A DNA stretch of 13,519 nt from an uncultured Collinsella sp. (GTDB taxonomy: Bacteria > Actinomycetota > Coriobacteriia > Coriobacteriales > Coriobacteriaceae), in contig CAUBTS010000054.1 of NCBI GenBank assembly GCA_958438955.1, positions 1-13,519 of the forward strand. The letters run 5' to 3'. A program made the translations under genes and the position numbers. Position 1 is the first letter of the stretch; the number at the start of each line of letters is the position of its first letter. Positions 1 to 7,306 of this stretch are shown here, piece by piece. The notes beneath the pieces are model-generated. The model did no database searches. It was not told the origin of the DNA and saw only the letters and a program-made list of their open reading frames with translations.

Positions 1-46
1 TTGGGGCCAGGCCCGATTTTGCCTCTTGACAATGTCCTGCTCATAT

Positions 47-52
47 TAAAAG
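47..52 (+). other. Apparent frame break in the 5' part of the surface protein gene
   Basis: In the frame of the surface protein, TAA occupies 47-49, and the codons right after it already read like the last third of an Ig repeat (KEGTFVVEGHL, compare SKVGSFTVKGKL in the first full repeat). Positions 1-51 are open in the other frame and read PILPLDNVLLILK, which loosely resembles the segment after the core Trp in other repeats (WDPIAPEKYERPGTF). Removing one A from the AAAA run at 48-51 would join the two as ...LLILKEGTF. Only about 17 codons of left-hand sequence are visible and the conserved Trp is not in the right place, so the exact event is inferred. Confidence 0.5.
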
Positions 53-79
53 GAAGGAACCTTTGTTGTCGAGGGACAT

Positions 80-3000
80 TTGAAGAGCTATCCCTCTATG
101 CTCGCACAGTGCACGGTCGCAGTCCGCTCTGTTAAGAGCGTCCAGACCGAGTTGACGTGTACGACCCTAACTGGTGAGGTCCCGTCTCTGCCGTATTCTG
201 CTTCGGTTGTCTTTGATAGCGGGGCCACCGAGCAGATCCCGGTGTCTTGGGATTCTTTCGACGCGTCGCTTTACTCTAAGGTGGGCTCGTTTACGGTTAA
301 AGGTAAACTAAACGGTTTTGATTACCGTGAGGTTACCTGCACCGTTACCGTCAAAGATCCTAAGGACGTACTCGATCTTAATTCTCTGAGGTTCGAGCGC
401 GTGGTCGGCGACATTTCTCCTCTTAGCACGTATGTCTATTTTCCGTTTACGCAGTCAAATAACACTACATACACCCAAGGTTATCAGGTTAACTGGGACA
501 ACGCCGACGTGTCTCAATTCCAAAAGGCAGGCACCTATACGGTCACGGGCACGCTTGTGACATATAACGAATCTTCAGCCGCTAATGGCCTAAAGGTAAC
601 TGCTCAGGTCGAGGTCAAAGAAGTTGCCTCTATCGACGCTCTTGCTCCCGTTAACACGCCCGTCGGCGTACGTCCTACAACGGGCGGCGGTCTTCCCTAC
701 AGCGTTGAGGTTGCATTCACCGACGGTACAAAGAAGCAGTGCAACATTGCGTGGGACCCTATTTTGGACACGCAGGTGGCAAGCGAGGGGTCGTTTAAGC
801 TTTCCGGTTCGCTGTCGTATTGGACCAATACCTCATCTTCATCGTCTACTCAGGTGGAGCTGGGTGACAGCAACCGAGTCACGGCGACCATCTCCGTCCG
901 CGCCCTGCAGATGCCTTCCTCGACATCGACAAGCACGCTTATCGGTTGCCAGCCCAATATGCCGGGTTCAATCGAGGCCACGATGTGGAATGGCTCGCGA
1001 GGCAATTTCCCCGTTCAGTGGTCGACGATTAGTCAGGAAGCCCTAAAGAACCTTGGCCAGATTACGGTTAGCGGATACTTTACCGGCTCTAACATTCCGG
1101 CTACGGCGACGGTCAACGTCTGCGATCTCGAGGACAGCAACATCGGCAAGATTGCTTATGTTCCCGGCGCCGGACTTCTGGCTCCGCGCTACACATCCAC
1201 GCTGTATTTGTCGGATGGCAGCTCGTTCTATCCCCAGTATTCGTCGGGGCAGCCTTATAGCTGGGATGAGTTTCCTCAAGAACTGCTGGACGGCAAGCCT
1301 GGCGAGTACGAAATTACCGGTACTATCACTGGCTCGTTGGCAAAGATCCATGCGACAGCGGCGTGCGGCGAGGTCAAGGGCGTTAACAACTATAGCGATA
1401 ACGGTGTGACGCTTGGACAGTCGTACGAGGACTGGCGCGTTATCTATCCCGGCGAGGAAGTCAATCTGGACTACTTCTACGTGTCCGGCGTATTGCAGGA
1501 TGGAACGACTTTTGACAGTCTTGGCGTCAACTGGGATACCTACGATAGGTGCCCCCAGAAGGACTGCACGATTACCGGAACGGTCGTCGGAACGAATATC
1601 CCCGTGAAAGTGCACGTCATCGTAACTAAAAACTGGGAGGCTCAGCCACAAACCATTACAGTGCTCAAGGGCAGCGACGGTACCGCTATGCTTCCCAGCT
1701 ATGTCGATCTTGTCAGTTCTGATGCGGCAGAACATCCGGACTATTCGCATAAATACGCCGAGGTCAAGTGGAACACGAAAGGTTTTGATTGGACTCAGGG
1801 TGGCGTTGTTCGCGGCACTGCAACAATTAGCTTTAATGCAGGGTACGGCATGCAGGCGGTTGACGTTCCGATTACTGCCACCGTTAAGATCGCGAGTAAG
1901 GCAACCTCGGTTCAGGGCGGAACCATATGGACCGTCCCCGGCACCAAGCCGATGCTGCCGGAATACCTTGAGGTTCGATACGACAACGATGTGTCTTCTG
2001 AGCCCCAGCGCGAAAAGGTCACATGGGACCGTATCGCCGAAGACGCGTATGCCAAGGACGGTTCGTTTAAGGTGAAGGGCAAGCTCCAAGGTGGTGCCGA
2101 GGCGACAATCACTGTTGACGTCTGTTCCGTCACCTCCGTTAGCGTTCCTGAGCGCATTAATACGGCCAGCGGTGTTTTCCCCGAGCTGCCGTGGAATGTC
2201 TCGGTTGCCACGAGTGACGGCAAAACTCATAATGCCCAGGTTCAATGGGATTACGTTCGTCCCTCGGTTTATACCGGAGAGTCGGGTCAGGTCACGACAG
2301 TGTCTGGCACGCTGTTTGCAAGCGGCCTCGACGGATACGGTGACGGCACTAACACCGGTCTCACTGTTCAGACCAAGATCGTTATCCAAGGTGTTGAGAA
2401 GGCAATCGATAACGGCGAGACCGCAGTGACCACCAAGGCGGGCACTGCGCCTGCCATGCCTTCCAAGATGGCGGTCGAGATGAGCGACGGCTCTGTTTCG
2501 ACGGCGGCAATTGATTGGGATCCGATCGCGCCCGAGAAGTACGAGCGGCCCGGCACGTTCTATGCGACGGGCCATGTGGTCGGCTTTGATGCCGCTGCTG
2601 TTATGGCGCTTTTGGACGATGAGGGCCAGAAGGTCGGCGTGGATGAGAACGGTAACGTGACCGCCAAGGTGACGGTTGCCGATAAGAAGGCAAAGAAGGT
2701 TGCACTGCAGCCCGAGGCGGTCGTGGTCAACACCACGGTCGGATCGATGCTGGAGCTGCCAGATGCCGTGTCCGTATATTTCTCGGATGGCTCAGCGCGG
2801 GATACTCGGGGCAGTTTAGGCGGCATCGAGATCGAAAAGTGGACCGACACCGACGGCATCGACCTCTCCAAGCCGCTCGCCAAGAAGGGCACATACAAAC
2901 TCGTTGGTAAGCTCAAGGATGTCGACAACGTCAACGCTATCGTGTACGTCAACGTCTCCGAGGCGCCGCGAACCATTACCAAGCTCGAGGCCAAGTCGTT

Positions 3001-5551
3001 TAGTGTTGCCAAGGGCACGTCCAAGCAGGATCTGTACGCCCAGATGCCCAAGCAAGTTGTGGCGACTTACTCCGACGGCTCGACCGATTTGCTCGACATT
3101 GACGTTTGGGATCTTTCTAACGTCACGGACAAGCTGCTCAACGGAACCGGCACCGTGGCGATCACGGGCACGGTTAAGCTCAACGGTGCCAAGGTGACCT
3201 GCAATGTGACCGTGGTGGATCAGGATGCCAAGACGCCCGACCACGTTGAGCCGATCGATGTTATTGAGATTGCGGACAATGCCAAGGTCAGCGACCTTAT
3301 GGATAAACTGCCGTCCAAGGTGACGGTTGTCATGAAGGACGACAAGACCAAGAAAGAGACGCCCGTTAAGTGGTCTCAGGTCGACAGCCTGGGCCGCGCC
3401 GGCAACGAGTTTGAGGTCACGGGCCTAACGGACAACGGCATGACCGTTAAGGTGAAGGTCAAGGTGACGGCGCATATTGTCGACATCGATGTCGCTGAAG
3501 ACATTGTGGTCGTGCGCGGCACCAAGGCGGACGACGTTTTGGCCAAGCTGCCCGCCACGGTCACGGCGTTCTACTCTGACGATACCGATTCCGAAGCCAA
3601 GGTAGCGTGGGATACCAAGGGTCTCTCCGACAAGGACTTTGCCAAGGAAGGTGAAGTTACGGTTAAGGGCACGGTTGCCGGCACGGATCAGAAGGCGGAG
3701 TGCACCATCAAGGTCGTCAAACCGCTTCGTGAGATTCCTGATCACCTGGCTGGTACGGTTGACGCTGTGACGCTCGACGACGGGGCGAAGCCCGAGGCTG
3801 TTGTGGCCGCCCTGCCCAAGACCGTGAAGGTCGCCATGAAAGACGGATCCGAGGTCGATTCGAAGATCGACTGGACTGCTCCCAAGGACGCCGTCACCAT
3901 TAAGAATGACGGTACAAGCTTTGTCGTTACGGGCAAAACCTCAGTTGGCGGCTTTGAGGTAAAGGCTACGGTCAACCTGGTGCCGGTCGTTGAGAGCGTC
4001 GCTGACATCAAGCTTTCGGTTGCTCGCAACACTGCCGCCGACGACATTGCCCTGCCCACCCAGGTGACGCTTAACATGTCTGATGGCTCGACGAAGGCCG
4101 CTGCCGTCACGTGGGATAAGACCCCGCTCACGGCAGATGCCTTGGGCAAGCTGGGTGACATCGCACTTGAAGGCGCGGTCGAGGGCTCTTCGGTCAAGGC
4201 CAAGTGCACGGTGATGGTTGTTAAGAGCGATGCCGAGATTCCGGCGTCCGTTGAGCCTGTCGAGGGCGTTAGCGTTCCCGAGGGCGCATCGGCCGATGCC
4301 GTGCGAGATGCGCTCAAGGGCGTGAAGGCGACCGTTCGCATGAAGGACGGCAAGACGACGGCGGAGTCCGAGATCACTTGGACTGAGGTTCCTGCCGCGG
4401 CCGACACGTACGGCAACAGCGTCGTCGCCAAGGGCGTGACGGTGAACGGCAACCTGTCTGTCGAAGTTGTCGTTACCTCCACGACGACGATCAATAAGGT
4501 AGCCGAGGTACCGCAGATTACGGTCGAGCGCGATGCCAAGGCCGACACCGTGACGGGGCAGCTGCCCAAGAAGGTTGCCGTGACGTACTCCGATGGCCAC
4601 ACGGATGAGGCGGCGGTCACATGGAATACGGATGGCCTGGACAAGCAGCTTGCCGCTGTCGGCGAACACACGATCGAGGGGTCAGTTGAGGGCACGACGC
4701 TCAAGGCGGCCTGTAAGCTGGTCGTCGAGACGCCGGCAAGCGAGATTCCCGTGAGGCCTGCGACGTTCGCTCCCGTTGAGGTGTTTGAGGCAAGCTCTGC
4801 CGACGATGTGCTCAAGGCGCTGCCCAAGAAGGTCTCCGTGATGATGAAGGACGGCAGCCAGGAGGACTACGACGTCGATTGGGAGAATGTTCCCGCACTG
4901 GATTGGGGTGCCGATGATGTGACCGTGGGCGGTAAGGTTCGCGGTACGGAGCTTACGGTCAGCTGTATGGTACGCGTTAAGCCGCGCCCGGCAGCCAGCG
5001 GGCTTGTTATCGTTGACCAAAACGGCAAGGCTACGACTGCCGAGACCATGCTCAAGGTAGAGCGCGGCAAGGAGATTGACCTTGCTGCCGCGGCGCGCAA
5101 TGCTGCCGATGGCGCGCTGCTGCGTGGAACCGTGACGTGGACCTCGTCCGACCCGACGATCGCTACGGTCGAGAACGGTAAGGTCAAGGCCCTCAAGAAC
5201 GGAACCGTCGTCATTACCGCGACGATGCCCGTTGACGGCGATGCCGCGGCGATTGCGACGCTTGCCGAGGATGGCGCTACGGAGACGCCAGCGCCTCAAC
5301 AGCTCACCGCTTCGGTTACCGTCGAGGTTGTTGAGCCTGCTGTCGTGCAGAAGCCGACGGGCGGCAAGGATAACGGTGCCAAGCCCGATGCTAAGGATCC
5401 TTCGGGCAAGAAGAATGGCAAGAAGGCCGCTAAGGGAAGCCTGGCCGAGACGGGCGACAACACTGCCGTGACCGTCGCGGCGCTTGGCGGAACCGGTCTG
5501 CTGGCGCTGATTGCCGCAGCGATTGAAAAGCTGCACCATCGCACGGAGTAA
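80..5551 (+). CDS. Giant Ig-like repeat surface protein with C-terminal LAETG sorting signal; 5' end incomplete or broken
   Basis: This is a probable adhesin or stalk protein covalently attached to the cell wall by sortase. About 19 bacterial Ig-like repeats of roughly 75-108 residues are visible, each centred on a [VI]xW[DST] core after a short '(Y/M)xDG' turn; the core Trp residues fall near 57, 139, 225, 314, 395, 485, 564, 649, 723, 813, 921, 1010, 1098, 1177, 1265, 1345, 1434, 1515 and 1601. A BIG2-like domain follows (about 1640-1755, VTWTSSDPTIATVENGKV), then a Lys/Gly/Pro-rich spacer and LAETG (1788-1792), a hydrophobic helix (about 1796-1815) and a short basic tail. There is no signal peptide. 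The TTG at 80 lies inside repeat-like sequence that stays open back to position 50 (KEGTFVVEGHL), so this is a nominal start and the real gene begins further left. Base composition shifts from AT-richer at the 5' end to GC-rich at the 3' end. The ligand is unknown. Confidence 0.88.
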   Translation: MKSYPSMLAQCTVAVRSVKSVQTELTCTTLTGEVPSLPYSASVVFDSGATEQIPVSWDSFDASLYSKVGSFTVKGKLNGFDYREVTCTVTVKDPKDVLDLNSLRFERVVGDISPLSTYVYFPFTQSNNTTYTQGYQVNWDNADVSQFQKAGTYTVTGTLVTYNESSAANGLKVTAQVEVKEVASIDALAPVNTPVGVRPTTGGGLPYSVEVAFTDGTKKQCNIAWDPILDTQVASEGSFKLSGSLSYWTNTSSSSSTQVELGDSNRVTATISVRALQMPSSTSTSTLIGCQPNMPGSIEATMWNGSRGNFPVQWSTISQEALKNLGQITVSGYFTGSNIPATATVNVCDLEDSNIGKIAYVPGAGLLAPRYTSTLYLSDGSSFYPQYSSGQPYSWDEFPQELLDGKPGEYEITGTITGSLAKIHATAACGEVKGVNNYSDNGVTLGQSYEDWRVIYPGEEVNLDYFYVSGVLQDGTTFDSLGVNWDTYDRCPQKDCTITGTVVGTNIPVKVHVIVTKNWEAQPQTITVLKGSDGTAMLPSYVDLVSSDAAEHPDYSHKYAEVKWNTKGFDWTQGGVVRGTATISFNAGYGMQAVDVPITATVKIASKATSVQGGTIWTVPGTKPMLPEYLEVRYDNDVSSEPQREKVTWDRIAEDAYAKDGSFKVKGKLQGGAEATITVDVCSVTSVSVPERINTASGVFPELPWNVSVATSDGKTHNAQVQWDYVRPSVYTGESGQVTTVSGTLFASGLDGYGDGTNTGLTVQTKIVIQGVEKAIDNGETAVTTKAGTAPAMPSKMAVEMSDGSVSTAAIDWDPIAPEKYERPGTFYATGHVVGFDAAAVMALLDDEGQKVGVDENGNVTAKVTVADKKAKKVALQPEAVVVNTTVGSMLELPDAVSVYFSDGSARDTRGSLGGIEIEKWTDTDGIDLSKPLAKKGTYKLVGKLKDVDNVNAIVYVNVSEAPRTITKLEAKSFSVAKGTSKQDLYAQMPKQVVATYSDGSTDLLDIDVWDLSNVTDKLLNGTGTVAITGTVKLNGAKVTCNVTVVDQDAKTPDHVEPIDVIEIADNAKVSDLMDKLPSKVTVVMKDDKTKKETPVKWSQVDSLGRAGNEFEVTGLTDNGMTVKVKVKVTAHIVDIDVAEDIVVVRGTKADDVLAKLPATVTAFYSDDTDSEAKVAWDTKGLSDKDFAKEGEVTVKGTVAGTDQKAECTIKVVKPLREIPDHLAGTVDAVTLDDGAKPEAVVAALPKTVKVAMKDGSEVDSKIDWTAPKDAVTIKNDGTSFVVTGKTSVGGFEVKATVNLVPVVESVADIKLSVARNTAADDIALPTQVTLNMSDGSTKAAAVTWDKTPLTADALGKLGDIALEGAVEGSSVKAKCTVMVVKSDAEIPASVEPVEGVSVPEGASADAVRDALKGVKATVRMKDGKTTAESEITWTEVPAAADTYGNSVVAKGVTVNGNLSVEVVVTSTTTINKVAEVPQITVERDAKADTVTGQLPKKVAVTYSDGHTDEAAVTWNTDGLDKQLAAVGEHTIEGSVEGTTLKAACKLVVETPASEIPVRPATFAPVEVFEASSADDVLKALPKKVSVMMKDGSQEDYDVDWENVPALDWGADDVTVGGKVRGTELTVSCMVRVKPRPAASGLVIVDQNGKATTAETMLKVERGKEIDLAAAARNAADGALLRGTVTWTSSDPTIATVENGKVKALKNGTVVITATMPVDGDAAAIATLAEDGATETPAPQQLTASVTVEVVEPAVVQKPTGGKDNGAKPDAKDPSGKKNGKKAAKGSLAETGDNTAVTVAALGGTGLLALIAAAIEKLHHRTE
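3233..4982 (+). repeat. Alternating A-B array of Ig-like domains (about 168-residue super-repeat)
   Basis: From about residue 1052 to 1634 the domains alternate between two subtypes. Type A (core Trp 1098, 1265, 1434, 1601) opens with an 'IPxxxxPV'-like linker, carries an MKDG turn and has W[ST]xV or a similar core. Type B (core Trp 1177, 1345, 1515, and the domain before the array at 1010) opens with 'V.RxxxAD', carries a YSDG/MSDG turn and ends in a Cys-containing strand such as AECTIKV or AKCTVMV. The Trp spacings alternate 79-81 (A to B) and 88-89 (B to A). Domains N-terminal to about residue 950 do not show this alternation clearly. Confidence 0.8.
5441..5551 (+). other. Cell-wall sorting signal of the surface protein
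   Basis: LAETG is followed by DNTA, a roughly 20-residue hydrophobic stretch and the tail EKLHHRTE, the classic tripartite layout of a sortase substrate. Ala in place of Pro at the second position matches the LAxTG form used by class E sortases of high-GC Gram-positive bacteria (family knowledge). No sortase gene is in this window. Confidence 0.85.
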
Positions 5552-5589
5552 AGCAACGTGCTTAGAGCGTTAGGGCTCTAGGACATAGG

Positions 5590-5637
5590 AAGGCCTCCCG
5601 GTACTCGCGAACCACGAGAGCCGGGAGGCCTTTCTTT
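5590..5637 (+). terminator. Rho-independent terminator of the surface protein gene
   Basis: A 12-bp perfect stem pairs AAGGCCTCCCGG (5590-5601) with CCGGGAGGCCTT (5621-5632). Four more pairs (CTCG/CGAG) can form inside the loop, and TTTCTTTT follows. It begins 39 bases after the stop codon. The T-tract lies only on the plus-strand side. Confidence 0.9.
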
Positions 5638-5659
5638 TGCTGCTCTGGTCCCCTTGGCA

Positions 5660-5724
5660 GTTGCGGTGAAATAGGGACTGTTTTATGGGCTAGAAGCCTT
5701 AAACAGTCCGTATCTCACCGCAAC
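5660..5724. repeat. Long imperfect palindrome, GTTGCGGTG family, copy 1
   Basis: The 24-base arms 5660-5683 and 5701-5724 match at 22 of 24 positions as inverted repeats, around a 17-base loop that itself contains GGCT/AGCC. The arms start GTTGCGGTGAAATAG, the same core as the palindrome at 7183-7249. It lies between the surface protein terminator and the 3' end of the peptidase gene. Read on the minus strand it is 25 bases past the peptidase stop but has no T-tract, so a terminator role is uncertain. Confidence 0.75.
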
Positions 5725-5749
5725 TTAGTTTGGGGGCTTGGGGACGAGG

Positions 5750-6838
5750 CTAGTCTAGGCGGAGCGGATCGTGGGGGTAGGCGTTGAGAATCTCGACGCC
5801 GTTCTCGTTCACCAGGGCTAGGTCCTCGATGCGGACGCCGGTGTGGCCGGGGAGGTAGATGCCCGGTTCGATGGAGAAGGTCATGCCTGGCTCTACGACC
5901 TGCTCGTTGACGAGCGAGACATCCCCCGGCTCGTGGTCTTGCAGGCCGATCGAGTGCCCCAGGCGGTGCGTAAAGTACTGCCCATAGCCTGCATCCTCAA
6001 TCACGTTGCGCGCGGCACGGTCCAGGTCGCACATGCGCACGCCCGGGGCGATGAGTGCTTCGGCGGCCTCGTTGGCGCGGCGCACGATGTCGTAGATGCG
6101 CGCGGTCTCCTCGTCCGGCTCGCCCCAAAAGAACGTGCGTGTCATGTCCGAGCAGTAGTTGCGATGGCGCCCGCCAATGTCGAACAGCACCACGTCGCCG
6201 CGCTTGAGTACCGTATCGTCGGGCTCGTGGTGCGGGTCGCCGGCGTTTGCGCCAAAGCTTACGATGGGCGGAAAGCTAAATCCCTCGCAGTCATGCTTGC
6301 GATACAGGCCGAGCATCTGGTCGGCAATCTCGCGCTCCGTCACGCCTTCGTGGACGAGCTTGATGGCGTCGGCCATCACGGCGTCGTTAGCGGCCGAGGA
6401 CGCGCGCATGAGCTCCTGCTCGGCGGCATCCTTGTGGGTGCGCGCGGCGGTGACGGCAAAATCGCCTAGGAAAAACTCGCTGGCGGCATGACGTTCCATG
6501 AGCGGCATCAAAAAGCCTGAGCGCATGACGGTGTCGATGCCGAGCGGCTTGGTCGGATCGACCTCGCGAGCGATGGCGTCGGCCACGATATCGGTATCGG
6601 TGTGGTAGGCAACGCGGGCATTGTCGTACTCGGGCAGCTGATGCAGCGCGTTAACCAAGATCACCGGCTCGGCACCACGCGCGAGCAACACGCCGCAAAA
6701 ACGCTCGAACATATCGGCATAAAAGCCGGTCAGGTAGTAGATCGACCACGGGTCGTTTACGAGCAGCTGTGCGCCGGGGTGCTGAGCCTCGAGCGCATCG
6801 AGCACGCGCGCCACACGCTTGTCATCGACATGTGCCAT
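5750..6838 (-). CDS. M24 family Xaa-Pro peptidase (aminopeptidase P / prolidase type)
   Basis: This is a cytosolic metallopeptidase that releases residues next to proline from short peptides. At 362 aa it is the usual size for the short bacterial form: a creatinase-like N-terminal domain (about 1-130) followed by a pita-bread catalytic domain (about 140-355). All five expected dinuclear-metal ligands are visible: D220 (FDIGG), D231 (SDMTRT), H295 (HRLGHSIGL), E324 (SIEPGIY) and E338 (VRIEDL). H291 is also in place. The ATG start is supported by AAAGGA six bases upstream. There is no signal peptide. The gene stands alone, convergent with the surface protein and separated from the next minus-strand gene by 468 bases. 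The sequence does not decide between aminopeptidase P and dipeptidase activity. Confidence 0.93.
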   Translation of the reverse strand: MAHVDDKRVARVLDALEAQHPGAQLLVNDPWSIYYLTGFYADMFERFCGVLLARGAEPVILVNALHQLPEYDNARVAYHTDTDIVADAIAREVDPTKPLGIDTVMRSGFLMPLMERHAASEFFLGDFAVTAARTHKDAAEQELMRASSAANDAVMADAIKLVHEGVTEREIADQMLGLYRKHDCEGFSFPPIVSFGANAGDPHHEPDDTVLKRGDVVLFDIGGRHRNYCSDMTRTFFWGEPDEETARIYDIVRRANEAAEALIAPGVRMCDLDRAARNVIEDAGYGQYFTHRLGHSIGLQDHEPGDVSLVNEQVVEPGMTFSIEPGIYLPGHTGVRIEDLALVNENGVEILNAYPHDPLRLD

Positions 6839-6865
6839 GAAACATCCTTTCGCTAGGGTGCCACC

Positions 6866-6893
6866 ATGGTATCCCCAATGCCAGGGTAGTCAA
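6866..6893 (-). promoter_or_regulatory. Putative promoter of the Xaa-Pro peptidase gene
   Basis: On the minus strand, TTGACT (6888-6893) and TACCAT (6866-6871) are separated by 16 bases. Transcription would start near 6859, giving a leader of about 20 bases that contains the AAAGGA ribosome site (6845-6850). The match to the sigma-70 consensus is moderate. Confidence 0.45.
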
Positions 6894-6979
6894 TTTGCGA
6901 CGGGGCTATTTTAGCTGTGTCCAACATGCAGAATGATCGGGCAAAAGTAGTCATAAGAGGGCCGTTCCAAATGGGCTGC

Positions 6980-7140
6980 TTTCAAAAGTATGGCGGATTA
7001 CGGGGCTGGACCTGTATTACTTGACCATGGGAAAAAATCGCGAAATTAAAACCGCAGGTAGAAGGCTTATCAAAACTTGAAAATGGCCGGTATGGATGGA
7101 GGTCTCCGAGCCAGCCCCGTAATCCGGCATAGTTTTGAAA
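6980..7140. repeat. MITE-like or structured element with 30-base terminal inverted repeats
   Basis: The arms 6980-7009 (TTTCAAAAGTATGGCGG...) and 7111-7140 are inverted copies matching at 28 of 30 positions. The two mismatches are single G/C swaps, and both arms contain GGATTACGGGGCTGG or its complement. The 101-base interior has no open reading frame of note and includes an A-rich stretch. No exact target duplication abuts the ends. It could be a non-autonomous mobile element, or an intergenic sequence whose RNA folds as one long hairpin. Copy number in the genome is unknown. Confidence 0.65.
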
Positions 7141-7176
7141 TGGCACTAAAGTAGGCACAAGCTAAATAACGATTCC

Positions 7177-7249
7177 AAAAAAAGTTGCGGTGGAATAGTT
7201 CCTGGATACCGGGGTTTTGGCGGAAATCAGGAACTATTTCACCGCAACT
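7177..7249 (-). terminator. Terminator of the GlpA-like operon, built on a GTTGCGGTG-family palindrome (copy 2)
   Basis: The arms 7183-7204 and 7228-7249 are inverted copies matching at 21 of 22 positions. On the minus strand the hairpin is followed directly by seven T residues (complement of A 7177-7183), the layout of an intrinsic terminator, 57 bases after the DUF1667 stop. The stem is unusually long for a terminator, and its arms share GTTGCGGTGRRATA with the palindrome at 5660-5724. Confidence 0.82.
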
Positions 7250-7306
7250 GAGGAGGGCAGGGTGGATGGCGGGGTAGCTAAAAGAGCCCCGTCCCTAATT
7301 AGCTAC

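Larger units (their letters stand above)
6839..7306. other. 468-base non-coding region with nested inverted repeats
   Basis: No convincing coding sequence was found on either strand. From left to right it holds the peptidase leader and promoter, a stretch (about 6900-6979) with no recognised signal, a 161-base element with 30-base inverted ends (6980-7140), a hairpin terminator for the minus-strand operon (7177-7249), and 57 bases before the DUF1667 stop codon. The interior of the 161-base element is AT-richer than the surrounding genes. Confidence 0.7.

Noticed and set aside
47..55. Programmed -1 ribosomal frameshift at TTAAAAG
   Set aside because: Joining the two frames needs a +1 (or -2) change, not -1, and no downstream stimulatory structure is apparent; an indel is simpler.
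1043..2575. 510-residue minus-strand open frame inside the surface protein gene
   Set aside because: It is antisense to a clear repeat protein, Arg/Asn-rich, with no domain features; it reflects the repeat codon structure.
3742..4827. 361-residue Ser/Thr/Val-rich minus-strand open frame
   Set aside because: Its apparent repeats are just the reverse complement of the A-B Ig array.
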